Shown: positions 35,268 to 43,250 of the stretch, piece by piece | Layout: every line of letters begins with the position of its first letter | Numbering within the stretch: the first letter of the stretch is position 1 | Assembly: GCA_910585565.1 (NCBI GenBank) | Contig: CAJUFC010000143.1 | Coordinates: 1 to 53,705, forward strand | Direction: 5' to 3' | DNA from: an uncultured Eggerthellaceae bacterium | Lineage (GTDB): Bacteria > Actinomycetota > Coriobacteriia > Coriobacteriales > Eggerthellaceae | Length of the DNA stretch: 53,705 nucleotides | Program-made: the position numbers and the translations under genes | The notes under the pieces: model-generated | Databases searched by the model: none | What the model was told of the DNA's origin: nothing | The model's input: only the letters and a program-made list of their open reading frames with translations

Positions 35268-36176
35268 CTAAGCGGCTCCCCATTGCCTGATGGCCCGAGG
35301 AATGCACGCGATGACGTCAGGGGCACGCACGCCGATCTCGGTAAGGTCTTCTGCAGCGCAGCGAGCGGCCGTGGCATGCAAGGCAACGGCAAGGGTAGCG
35401 GCATCGTGCGCACTGAGGCCCTGCGCCGCAAGAGCGCCCATCATGCCCGCCAGCACATCCCCCGTGCCCGCCTTGGCGAGCGCCGCCGTGCCGAAGCCCA
35501 TCAAAGCGACCTCGCCAGAGCCCGGGTCAGCCACAAAGGTGTCAGGGCCCTTGAGGGCGACCGTCGCTGCGTAGGCATCGGCCAGCCTGAGCGCAAAGTC
35601 AGCCATCTCGGCATCGCCACCGTCGCAAGGCGCTCCTGCACAGAGCGAATCGGCCATGCGCGCTGCCTCGCCCGCATGAGGCGTCACGATGGTAACCCGC
35701 CCACGCTCGTGCCGCTGGCGAGCCAGCGCACGCCCCTGCTCGGTAGCCAGCGCAGCGATGGCTCCCCCGTCGACGATGACCGGACACGCGCAGCATTCCA
35801 AGATTGCGTAGACGAGACCGTCTGTTGCGGCATCGGCCGCGTCCATGCCCGACCCGACGAGACAGGCGCGCGGATGGTGCGCGTCAGGCGGCACATCGAG
35901 CGTGGCAGCCGCGGGCGACCAGCCATCCCAGCAGCGCACGACGAGGTCGAGCGCTGCCTGACGAGCCACCGAGACCGTCTCCGGGGCGCAGACGACCTCG
36001 ACGTATCCGGCACCCGTGCGCAAGGCCGCGCACGCCGCCATGCAGATCGCCCCGGGATATGAGCATGCGCCTCCGACCGCCACGAGCCGTCCGCGCGTGT
36101 ACTTGTTGGCGTCCCGCGCCGGCCACGGCAAGCGCGGTGCTAGCTCCTTGGCCCCAAGCTCGTTGATGACGCCCAT
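35268..36176 (-). CDS. nnrD: ADP-dependent NAD(P)H-hydrate dehydratase
   Basis: A 302-aa ribokinase-like repair enzyme converting damaged NAD(P)H hydrate back to NAD(P)H using ADP. Family marks are GRLVAVGGACSYPGAICMAACAALRTGAGYV, the VTPHAGEAARM segment, and the catalytic GTGDVLAGMMGAL near residue 240. The epimerase domain (NnrE) often fused N-terminally is absent. ATG 36176 (MGVINELG) has GAGGA just upstream; an in-frame ATG at 36224 is possible. It lies 127 bases after acpS, as often seen. Confidence 0.9.
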   Translation of the reverse strand: MGVINELGAKELAPRLPWPARDANKYTRGRLVAVGGACSYPGAICMAACAALRTGAGYVEVVCAPETVSVARQAALDLVVRCWDGWSPAAATLDVPPDAHHPRACLVGSGMDAADAATDGLVYAILECCACPVIVDGGAIAALATEQGRALARQRHERGRVTIVTPHAGEAARMADSLCAGAPCDGGDAEMADFALRLADAYAATVALKGPDTFVADPGSGEVALMGFGTAALAKAGTGDVLAGMMGALAAQGLSAHDAATLAVALHATAARCAAEDLTEIGVRAPDVIACIPRAIRQWGAA

Positions 36177-36303
36177 CACATCCTCGCTTTCCGCCCTCTT
36201 GCGTCCCGCAGTCCCCGTCTGCATGCCGGGCAGGCGGGGACTGGCTTGCGCGGCGACCTCCCGCATGACTGACCTGCGCAGCGCGTGCGCGCCCGCACGT
36301 GCG

Positions 36304-36834
36304 CTACAGGCTGTCCAGCATCCCGCGCGCCTCTTTGAACTGGCGCGTCAGCTCCTCGGTCGGGTCAACCCGCTTGCGGGCAGCAGCCTGCGACCCCTCG
36401 GTGATCGCGATGACGCACGCGATGGCATCGCTCGTCGAATGGGACAGCGATAGCGGCATGTCGGTGACGCCCATCGTGCGCGCAAGCTCACGGGCGCACC
36501 CATGCAAGACGAGCGTCGGACGCCCCTTCGCGCTGCGGCTCACCTCGACGTCTCGCACGCCGATGCCTTCGGCAAAGCCCGTCCCCAACGCCTTGAGCGC
36601 GGCCTCTTTCGCAGCGAAGCGGGCAGCATAGTGCTTGGCCGGGTCGGCCTGGCCGTCGCAATAGGCGCGCTCGCCCTCGGAGAACGTGCGCGCGGCAAAC
36701 GACGGCGTCCGCTCGAGGATGCGCCTCATGCGCGCAACCTCGACGATGTCTACGCCCAACCCTACCTGATCGCTCGGGGCATCAAGCGACAGAGCGCCGT
36801 CTATCGCTGCTTGTGCTTTCTTTGATATGGCCAT
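36304..36834 (-). CDS. acpS: Holo-[acyl-carrier-protein] synthase
   Basis: A 176-aa phosphopantetheinyl transferase that activates acyl carrier protein. The Mg-binding motif GVDIVEVARMRR and the downstream ARFAAKEAALKALGTG are diagnostic. It is longer than the usual 120-130 aa, with about 20 extra residues at the N-terminus and about 40 at the C-terminus (KRVDPTEELTRQFKEARG). The start lies two bases after the glmS stop, and its GGAG RBS is inside glmS, so the two are coupled. Confidence 0.92.
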   Translation of the reverse strand: MAISKKAQAAIDGALSLDAPSDQVGLGVDIVEVARMRRILERTPSFAARTFSEGERAYCDGQADPAKHYAARFAAKEAALKALGTGFAEGIGVRDVEVSRSAKGRPTLVLHGCARELARTMGVTDMPLSLSHSTSDAIACVIAITEGSQAAARKRVDPTEELTRQFKEARGMLDSL

Positions 36835-36836
36835 AG

Positions 36837-38774
36837 CTACTCCACCGTCACAGACTTCGCCAGGTTGCGCGGCTGGTCCACGTCGCATCCGCGCAAGACC
36901 GCGATGGCGCGCGCGAACAGCTGCAAGGGCACGCTGGCGACGATGGCCGAGAACGCGTCACGCACGCTCGGCACCGCAATGACATGGTCGGCATGCCTGG
37001 CTATCTCGTCGTCGCCTTCGGTGGCGATGGCGATCACCTTGGCACCGCGCGCCTTGCATTCCTGCAGATTGGAGAGAACCTTGTCATAGGTTGGGCTCAT
37101 CGTGGCAATCGCAATGACCGGAAAACCCTCGTCGATGAGGGCGATAGGACCATGCTTCATCTCCCCGGCCGGATAGGCCTCGGCATGCAGATAGCTGATC
37201 TCCTTTAGCTTGAGCGCGCCTTCGCACGCTACCGCCGAACCCATGCCGCGCCCGACGAACAGGGCCGACCGTGCGTCTTTGCATGCCTCAGCAGCAGCCT
37301 CCACGCTCGTCGCGTCAGCCAGCACCGCCTCCACCTTCTCGGCAGTGTCAGCCAGTTCGCTGAACAGCAGCCGCACCTGCCCTGCCGTCAGCTTGCCACG
37401 CGTCTGGGCCAGCATCATCGCCACCAACGTCAGCGATACCACCTGCCCCAGGAAGCTCTTGGTCGAAGCGACGGCGATCTCTTTGTTTGCCTTGGTGTAA
37501 ATGACGCCGTCAGACTCACGGGCGACCGATGACCCCACGACGTTGGTGATACCGAAGACGCGCGCGCCCTTGATGCGGGCATCTCGCATGGCGGCCAGCG
37601 TGTCGGCCGTCTCGCCCGACTGCGACACCGCCACCACGAGCGTCGTCGGCGTGACGATGGGGTTGCGGTAGCGAAACTCGCTGGCAACCTCCACCTCGCA
37701 CGGCAGCTGCGCCCACGTCTCTATGAGGTTCTTGGCGATGAGCCCCGCATGATAGCTCGTGCCGCACGCGATGATGTAGACGCGATCGAGCAGGTTGAGC
37801 TCTTCGCGGGTGAGCGCCAGCTCGTCGAGATGCACGCTATCTCCCACGAGACGCCCGGCCAGCGTGTCGCGGATGACGCGTGGCTGCTCGTGAATCTCCT
37901 TCAGCATGAAGTCGCTGTATCCGCCCTTTTCGGTCAGCTCGGCATCCCAGTCGATGTGCACGGGGCTGGGCTCGAGCGGCGCCAGGCACGAGCCTGATGC
38001 GTCAAAGAGCGCCAGGGTGGTTGCCCCCAGCTCAATCAGCTGGCCGTCCTCCACGATCACGACGTCGCGGGTATGGTCGATAAGCGCGATGGCATCCGAG
38101 GCCAGATATGCGCCGTCAGCCGCAAGCCCCGCCACGAGCGGGGAGTCCTTGCGCATACCCACGATGACACCCGGGTCCGCCGTCGAGACGACAGCAATGG
38201 CGTAGGAGCCGATGAGCCGCGAGGCAGCCGCATGCACGGCCCGGGCAAGGATGCTCGGTCGCCCCTGAGCAAGCGCTGCGGTGCCGTCATGCGGAGTGCG
38301 CCTGCCTTCGGCATCAGCCAACGCGTCGTCGGCCGCATCGACGCAGGCAAGGGAAACCAAGCTCTCCTCGACGAGATGAGCGATGACCTCTGAGTCGGTG
38401 TCGCTGCGAAAGGCATGGCCTGCCGCCTCCAGCTCGCGCCTCAGCTCGGCGAAGTTTTCGATGATGCCGTTGTGCACGAGCGCCACCGCCCCATCGCAAG
38501 ACGTATGGGGATGCGCGTTGGCTTGGGTGGGACGGCCATGGGTGGCCCAGCGCGTGTGCCCGATGCCGCAAGCGGCCTCATGCGCGCCTCCGCCAACGCC
38601 AAGCGCCTCGGCAAGCCGAGCCACCTTGCCCGTCTCGCAGACAACGTCAATGCGCGAGCCGCGCTCGAGGGCAACGCCCGAGGAGTCGTAGCCGCGATAC
38701 TCAAGGCGCGCAAGCCCGTCGAGCAAGACCGGCACGGCCGGCTCTGTGCCCGTATATCCGACGATTCCACACAT
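36837..38774 (-). CDS. glmS: Glutamine-fructose-6-phosphate aminotransferase (isomerizing)
   Basis: A 645-aa enzyme making glucosamine-6-phosphate for peptidoglycan. The N-terminal glutaminase begins MCGIVGYTG with nucleophile Cys2; RGYDSSGVAL and IGHTRWATHG follow. Two SIS sugar-isomerase domains occupy the C-terminal half (CGTSYHAGL, SQSGETADT, GRGMGSAVACEGALKLKE), ending AKSVTVE. It exceeds the usual 600-610 aa because of an Ala/Asp-rich insertion of about 35 residues after SLVSLACVDAADD in the glutaminase domain. AGAGGGGA precedes the ATG. No glmS ribozyme was recognised upstream. Confidence 0.95.
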   Translation of the reverse strand: MCGIVGYTGTEPAVPVLLDGLARLEYRGYDSSGVALERGSRIDVVCETGKVARLAEALGVGGGAHEAACGIGHTRWATHGRPTQANAHPHTSCDGAVALVHNGIIENFAELRRELEAAGHAFRSDTDSEVIAHLVEESLVSLACVDAADDALADAEGRRTPHDGTAALAQGRPSILARAVHAAASRLIGSYAIAVVSTADPGVIVGMRKDSPLVAGLAADGAYLASDAIALIDHTRDVVIVEDGQLIELGATTLALFDASGSCLAPLEPSPVHIDWDAELTEKGGYSDFMLKEIHEQPRVIRDTLAGRLVGDSVHLDELALTREELNLLDRVYIIACGTSYHAGLIAKNLIETWAQLPCEVEVASEFRYRNPIVTPTTLVVAVSQSGETADTLAAMRDARIKGARVFGITNVVGSSVARESDGVIYTKANKEIAVASTKSFLGQVVSLTLVAMMLAQTRGKLTAGQVRLLFSELADTAEKVEAVLADATSVEAAAEACKDARSALFVGRGMGSAVACEGALKLKEISYLHAEAYPAGEMKHGPIALIDEGFPVIAIATMSPTYDKVLSNLQECKARGAKVIAIATEGDDEIARHADHVIAVPSVRDAFSAIVASVPLQLFARAIAVLRGCDVDQPRNLAKSVTVE

Positions 38775-38998
38775 AGGCGTCCCCTCTGTGATGCTGCGAT
38801 GCGCTCGGTTTTCCGTTTCGTGAATGAGGAGATTCTAGCAGGTTCCGCCTGGGCTTCATGGCCGAGATGCGCCAGCGGGTAGACATCCTATTGGCACGCT
38901 GATAATAGTTTGCCGACAGAATAATCTGAAAAGAGAAATATTCATCGAAAATGGCCGCAAAAACCTTGAAACTCATTTTGACTTTTGCAACTATTGTC

Positions 38999-39021
38999 CT
39001 GTCACGAAACGACGATGACAG
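38999..39021. promoter_or_regulatory. Inverted repeat CTGTCA-N11-TGACAG upstream of padR
   Basis: Perfect 6-bp arms separated by 11 bases, 33 bases before the PadR start and in the region divergent from glmS. PadR proteins often bind inverted repeats in their own promoters, so this is a candidate autoregulatory operator. Confidence 0.35.
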
Positions 39022-39054
39022 CCGATTCGGAACAGCATGAGAAAAGGGTTTGCC

Positions 39055-39501
39055 ATGTGGAGTGGGTGTCACCCCAAATCTGACGAGGACTTGAAGGAAT
39101 GCTCGGAGCTCGGCAAGTCGCTGAGCCGCCTGTCGCAGCCAACCATCCTGACGCTCCTCGCCCAAGCAGGCGAGCCCTTGCATGGGTACAGCATCGTGCA
39201 GAAGGCCGCCCACTCGCCAATGTTCGGCGGCAAGAAGCCTGACGCCACTGGCATCTACCGGGCGCTCAAGCGCATGGAAGAGGCCGGGTTCGTCACGTCA
39301 GAGTGGGCCACGCCCGCAGAGGGCTCGGCCAAGCGCATGTTCTCGCTGACCGACAAAGGCCTCAAGTGCCTCAGGCGCTGGATTGATGCCCTTGCTTGCT
39401 ACGAGCTCACCATCGAGGAGCTGCGCCGGCAGGCCTCGTGCGCCTTGGGCATCGATTTGCCTCCTACGCCGGAGTGCTCCCACATCGCGGAGAACGCATA
39501 G
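39055..39501 (+). CDS. PadR family transcriptional regulator
   Basis: A 148-aa winged-helix regulator. PTILTLLAQAGEPLHGYSIVQ and GIYRALKRMEEAGFVTSEW form the typical PadR recognition region, followed by KRMFSLTDKGLKCLRRW. The C-terminus carries Cys residues (CALGIDLPPTPEC). ATG 39055 has AAAAGGG six bases upstream; ATG 39037 is also possible. It converges on, and overlaps by 38 bases, the GNAT gene on the other strand. It may regulate the adjacent redox cluster, but this is inference. Confidence 0.87.
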   Translation: MWSGCHPKSDEDLKECSELGKSLSRLSQPTILTLLAQAGEPLHGYSIVQKAAHSPMFGGKKPDATGIYRALKRMEEAGFVTSEWATPAEGSAKRMFSLTDKGLKCLRRWIDALACYELTIEELRRQASCALGIDLPPTPECSHIAENA

Positions 39502-39916
39502 GCAGCGGCCCGCACTCGTCGCGCCAAGAACAATGGGCGCAGTCTTCGCTCACGCCTTCGTCAATCTCGTCCCACGAGCACGATTCATACCCCAAGGCCC
39601 GATAGAAGGGAACAGCCACGCCTCGCGATACGAGACGCAGCTCCCCGTGCCTGCGCAGCGCATCTTCCATGAGCGTGCGCCCGACGCCACGCCCGCGCCA
39701 AACGGGGTTCGCAACGACCGGGTTGACGAACGCGTTTCCGCTTGAGCCGATTGCGATGCGAATGAAGCCGACAGGGTCGTCTTCCCCATCCACCGCGACC
39801 GTCACGCCCTCGATGGACGCCAGAGAGTCCATGCCCTCCGCATAGTTGAACGCATTGATGAACGGCAGGTCACCCTCGCGGGCTGGCCGCAACGTGAACG
39901 CAGGATCAGATGTCAT
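39464..39916 (-). CDS. GNAT family acetyltransferase with C-terminal Cys cluster
   Basis: A 150-aa GCN5-related N-acetyltransferase. LRPAREGDLPFINAF starts the fold, and the acetyl-CoA loop is PVWRGRGVGRTLMEDALRRHG. The C-terminal CAHCSWRDECG plus a later Cys could bind zinc and is not part of the core family. ATG 39916 has GGGGA upstream. It is the last gene of the redox cluster. Its 3' end overlaps the convergent padR gene. Substrate unknown. Confidence 0.8.
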   Translation of the reverse strand: MTSDPAFTLRPAREGDLPFINAFNYAEGMDSLASIEGVTVAVDGEDDPVGFIRIAIGSSGNAFVNPVVANPVWRGRGVGRTLMEDALRRHGELRLVSRGVAVPFYRALGYESCSWDEIDEGVSEDCAHCSWRDECGPLPMRSPRCGSTPA

Positions 39917-39961
39917 GGCGTATCCCCTTTCCCGCTGTCGCCCTCGGCGCACCCCGCGCCA

Positions 39962-40999
39962 TCACATGATGGGCGGCACGTATATCTTGTTGCGCGAGTC
40001 GGGAATGGCCTTCTTTGCCAGCTCGGCCGCGCCTTCGGCGATCATGGGCAGAAGGTGCGTCGGCACGCCCATGAACATCATGTCCTCGCCGATATCCGTC
40101 GCGGCGCGACAGCCATAGCAGCCAAACGTGATGTTGGGCTCGTCGTTCGCGAGCGGCAGCAGCACGGCCTCCACGCACATGGAATTGAAGCCGCTTGCAT
40201 GGAAGTCGTGGCGGTGACCCGTATAGTAGCTCATCGACATCGAAAGCCACATCATCTGCTCGGGCGTGCCCGTGAACACGACGACCTCGGGCACACGCAC
40301 GGTCTTCGCAAGCGGCGCCACATACGTCGCACGACGGCTCTTCGGCGGCAAGACCGGGCGCTCGGCCACCATCTTCGCCGCAGCCTCGGCATTTACCACC
40401 TTGTGGAACAGCACGTATATCTCACCGGTGGCCAGCTTCTCCGGTACGCCGGTCATGCCAAAGATGGAGGTGCCGTCAGGGCATGCGTGCTTGAACGGCG
40501 GCATCAGGATGGACGCCCCCCGACGAGCCGCCATCATGGCTTGGCAGAACCTGAGGTTTTCTGCGGGCATCGGGACGTCAGGCAGCGATTCCTCGGCACC
40601 TATCAGGCTGACGGCCACCGGCTGCCAGCGCAGACCCAGGCTCTCCATGATGGATGCCTGCAGCTCGGCATAGGCACGCTGCTGCTCGGCATCAATCGGC
40701 TCGGCACGTTCCTCGCCAGCGCATGGGTCGAACGCCGCAGCATCGCTCACCGACTCGACCGCGAGCGCACGCGTCGGGCAGTTGCCCGAGCACGTGGTGC
40801 ATCCCACGCAAAGCTCCGGACAAGCTGCGTACGGATGCCCGTCGGCGTTGACGTCGAGCACTTCGCACGGACAGAATGCCACGCACAGCCCGCACTTGAC
40901 GCACCGGGCAGGATCGTTGGTGATGCGATAGTCCACCGCGCTGTCGTCGGTGTAGTCGGGCGACGAGGCGTTCGCGCCCGTATGAGAGTAGTCAGCCAC
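39962..40999 (-). CDS. Two-cluster ferredoxin fused to a DUF169 domain
   Basis: A 345-aa protein. The N-terminal quarter is a 2x[4Fe-4S] ferredoxin (CVKCGLCVAFCPCEV at about 33-47, CVGCTTCSGNCP at about 64-75). The rest is DUF169 (LQASIMESLGLRWQPVAVSLI, NLRFCQAMM, and FGCYGCRAATDIGEDMMFMGVP). DUF169 proteins are of unknown function and occur mostly in anaerobes and archaea. The fusion suggests a cytoplasmic electron-transfer role for the DUF169 activity. It lies between the radical SAM and GNAT genes of the redox cluster, 9 bases after the former. Confidence 0.85.
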   Translation of the reverse strand: MADYSHTGANASSPDYTDDSAVDYRITNDPARCVKCGLCVAFCPCEVLDVNADGHPYAACPELCVGCTTCSGNCPTRALAVESVSDAAAFDPCAGEERAEPIDAEQQRAYAELQASIMESLGLRWQPVAVSLIGAEESLPDVPMPAENLRFCQAMMAARRGASILMPPFKHACPDGTSIFGMTGVPEKLATGEIYVLFHKVVNAEAAAKMVAERPVLPPKSRRATYVAPLAKTVRVPEVVVFTGTPEQMMWLSMSMSYYTGHRHDFHASGFNSMCVEAVLLPLANDEPNITFGCYGCRAATDIGEDMMFMGVPTHLLPMIAEGAAELAKKAIPDSRNKIYVPPIM

Positions 41000-41008
41000 G
41001 TCAAAACC

Positions 41009-42325
41009 TCACTTGCACCAGGGCGGATACACTCGCTTGCCCGCAGTGTCGGTCAGATGATACGAGCAGAACGGGATGGCGCGGCCATCAGGCACGCACA
41101 CCATCATCGAGCAGTCGCGCAGGCGCTCTACGTCCATGCTGACCGCGTCCATATAGTTCATCACGATGACCGACAAGCCTGTCTTCACCTCGACGCCCTT
41201 CTTGTAGAGGATGTCGAGGAACACCGAGCCCTGAGGCGAATCCGGGCTATAGCCTTCGGCATACTCCTCCATGGTCATGCGTCGCGTTGCCGGATAAAAG
41301 CCGCTCGCATGTCCGGCGCTCTTGGGGCCTTCTGGGTCCTTCACGAGAAAGACGCCGGTGTCGCAAAGCGGATGCGAGCAGCCAAGCGGCCACACGTCGC
41401 TCAGCTCCAGCAGCCCGTCAGACTGGCTCACCAAGTCGTTGATGACATCGCCTGCGGTGTATTGCCAAGCTCGGTCAGCATCGAAGCGGCCGGACGTGAA
41501 AGCCGGCTGCAGCGCAAGGCCGCACACCACATCGGAATTGTCGAGAGCAAAGCGCAGAAGGTCGCCCAGCTGGCCATCGTTCAGCCCAGCAACGACAGCG
41601 ACCGACAGCACCACCTGGATGCCCGCCTCGCGGCACCGCTCGATGGCGCGCAGCTTCACGTCGAGGATGTCACGCCCGCAAGTGGCCTCGTAGACGTCCC
41701 CGGTCACCCCATCGAAGGACAGGTAGACGCCGGTAAGCCCATGAGCGACCAGGTCTTCCAGATACCCCGGCACTGACGCAATCACCAACCCGTTGGTGTT
41801 CACCTCGATGCCCCAAAAGCCCATCATGCGGCCCATATAGATGATGTCGACCAGGTCCTTGCGCGTCGTCGGCTCGCCACCGGTTAGCTGCACTGCGCCA
41901 TCGGTGCCGACGGCGTCGGCGATAACCTGGTACATCGCGCGAATCTCGTCGAGCGACGGGTCATCCTCGCCGTTCTCGGCTGAGGCAAAGCAGACCGGGC
42001 AGTGCAGGTTGCAGTTGCGCGTGACCTCGATCTCGAGCAGCGTGCCGCGCCGCTCATGTCGGCCGCACGTGCCGCAGCCGAACGGGCACGGCCCTGTCAC
42101 CGGCTCGGTGTTTTGCGGGCGCGTCTTGGGAAACGCCTCGGAGCGCAGCCACAGGTAGTGTTCGGCATCTGGCCAGACGCGGTTGTCCAGCGCGCCATGG
42201 TCGGGGCACGTGCGCGTCATCCACACGACGCCGTCCCCATCGGCATACACCTCCGCCGGCAGCTCCCGCAAGCAATCCGGACACAAAGCCGTCGTCGTAT
42301 GCAGAATCTTCTTTTCCAAAATCAC
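41009..42325 (-). CDS. Radical SAM enzyme of the Tes/MJ0619 family
   Basis: A 438-aa radical SAM protein. The CX3CX2C motif is RNCNLHCPVC (C105, C109, C112). It has the extra cysteines of the tetraether-lipid-synthase/MJ0619 group: an N-terminal CPDC (15-18) and CPDHG (40-44), then GPCPFGCGTCGRH (80-90), and C-terminally GCSHPLC and CVPDGRAIPFCSYH. Known members either join or methylate: Tes couples isoprenoid tails, and MJ0619 methylates a dihydropterin. A conserved TGGEPTTRKDL and NTNGLVI support the core fold. The substrate is unknown; the neighbouring Mo enzymes make a pterin substrate worth considering. Confidence 0.85.
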   Translation of the reverse strand: MILEKKILHTTTALCPDCLRELPAEVYADGDGVVWMTRTCPDHGALDNRVWPDAEHYLWLRSEAFPKTRPQNTEPVTGPCPFGCGTCGRHERRGTLLEIEVTRNCNLHCPVCFASAENGEDDPSLDEIRAMYQVIADAVGTDGAVQLTGGEPTTRKDLVDIIYMGRMMGFWGIEVNTNGLVIASVPGYLEDLVAHGLTGVYLSFDGVTGDVYEATCGRDILDVKLRAIERCREAGIQVVLSVAVVAGLNDGQLGDLLRFALDNSDVVCGLALQPAFTSGRFDADRAWQYTAGDVINDLVSQSDGLLELSDVWPLGCSHPLCDTGVFLVKDPEGPKSAGHASGFYPATRRMTMEEYAEGYSPDSPQGSVFLDILYKKGVEVKTGLSVIVMNYMDAVSMDVERLRDCSMMVCVPDGRAIPFCSYHLTDTAGKRVYPPWCK

Positions 42326-42372
42326 ATCCTCAATACAGCGTGTTCATGAAGGCCCGCAAGCAAGCAAAGCCC

Positions 42373-43236
42373 TCAGTTATCTATGTATTGCCGCGGGTCA
42401 TGCTCCGCATTCGGCGGCGTCGACACCGAAATGCCCATGAGGCCCACCCATGCCATCACGCGCCGAGGCACGAACATGCCTGGCTGGTACTTGGCAGCCT
42501 CGGCAATGGCGTTCATGCACGATATCGCATGGGCCAAGTCGGTCTTCTCGTCGATGTCTGCGACCGGCGAGAAGTACGACACCGGGATGTCGTGTTCCTT
42601 GATCTTGGCGAGGTAGGCATCCAGCGCCGGCGTGCCATCGAGGTTATAGTAGACACCTTGATGGTTGACGGGCGTGTTGTGCGAAAAGCCGACCAAAGAG
42701 GTACCGCACTCCTGACACGGTGCCAGCACGATGCCAGGCGTGCCGCTGTCCTGGAAGTACTCAAGCCATTGGAATGCCTGCGTGATGTGCGACTGCGGCA
42801 TCGTCGGAATGTCCCCGCCAACAGACACGATAGACTCATACCCCTGATCGAATATCTGCTTGAAGGCGTCATCGAAGTGGTCGTCGAACGTCGCGCCCGC
42901 ATCGGTGAGATAGTGAATCTCCATCGGCCACGGCCCGATGCGCTCGAACGTCTCGCGCATGAGCTCCAGGTTGTCAGCCGGCGTCGTCGAGATGAAGAAG
43001 TCGTACTCGAACTCCGGTGCCTCCGGGTCAGCCTCATGCGCGGCGTCCTTTTCTGCTTGCAGCCCTTGCAGCGCCAGCATCGATGCCTCGCAGACGTCAT
43101 AGAGGCACAGCTTGAAGAAGTCCGCCGCCTGTTCGGGCGTCAAGAAGCCGCCATTCGCCTCGGTAAGGCGCGTCTTCACCATGCCCGGAATGGGCGGCTT
43201 GCTGAATACCAACAGCGCTTGCTTGCGCTTTCCCAT
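42373..43236 (-). CDS. DUF2064 (TIGR04282-type) CofC/MobA-like GT-A fold transferase
   Basis: A 287-aa protein. The N-terminus LLVFSKPPIPGMVKTRL is the hallmark of the DUF2064 family. SVGGDIPTM is the usual acidic nucleotide/metal-binding segment, and GIVLAPCQECGTSLVGF follows. The family shares the fold of nucleotidyltransferases such as CofC and MobA, and is known to associate with radical SAM genes; some members act in arsenosugar synthesis. A Tes-like radical SAM gene indeed follows. The family's substrate here is unknown. ATG 43236 has AGAGGGGA upstream. Confidence 0.82.
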   Translation of the reverse strand: MGKRKQALLVFSKPPIPGMVKTRLTEANGGFLTPEQAADFFKLCLYDVCEASMLALQGLQAEKDAAHEADPEAPEFEYDFFISTTPADNLELMRETFERIGPWPMEIHYLTDAGATFDDHFDDAFKQIFDQGYESIVSVGGDIPTMPQSHITQAFQWLEYFQDSGTPGIVLAPCQECGTSLVGFSHNTPVNHQGVYYNLDGTPALDAYLAKIKEHDIPVSYFSPVADIDEKTDLAHAISCMNAIAEAAKYQPGMFVPRRVMAWVGLMGISVSTPPNAEHDPRQYIDN

Positions 43237-43250
43237 ACAATCCCCTCTCG

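Noticed and set aside
38775..38930. glmS ribozyme upstream of glmS
   Set aside because: No conserved glmS-ribozyme core sequence could be found in the leader; only an RBS and AT-rich DNA are present.
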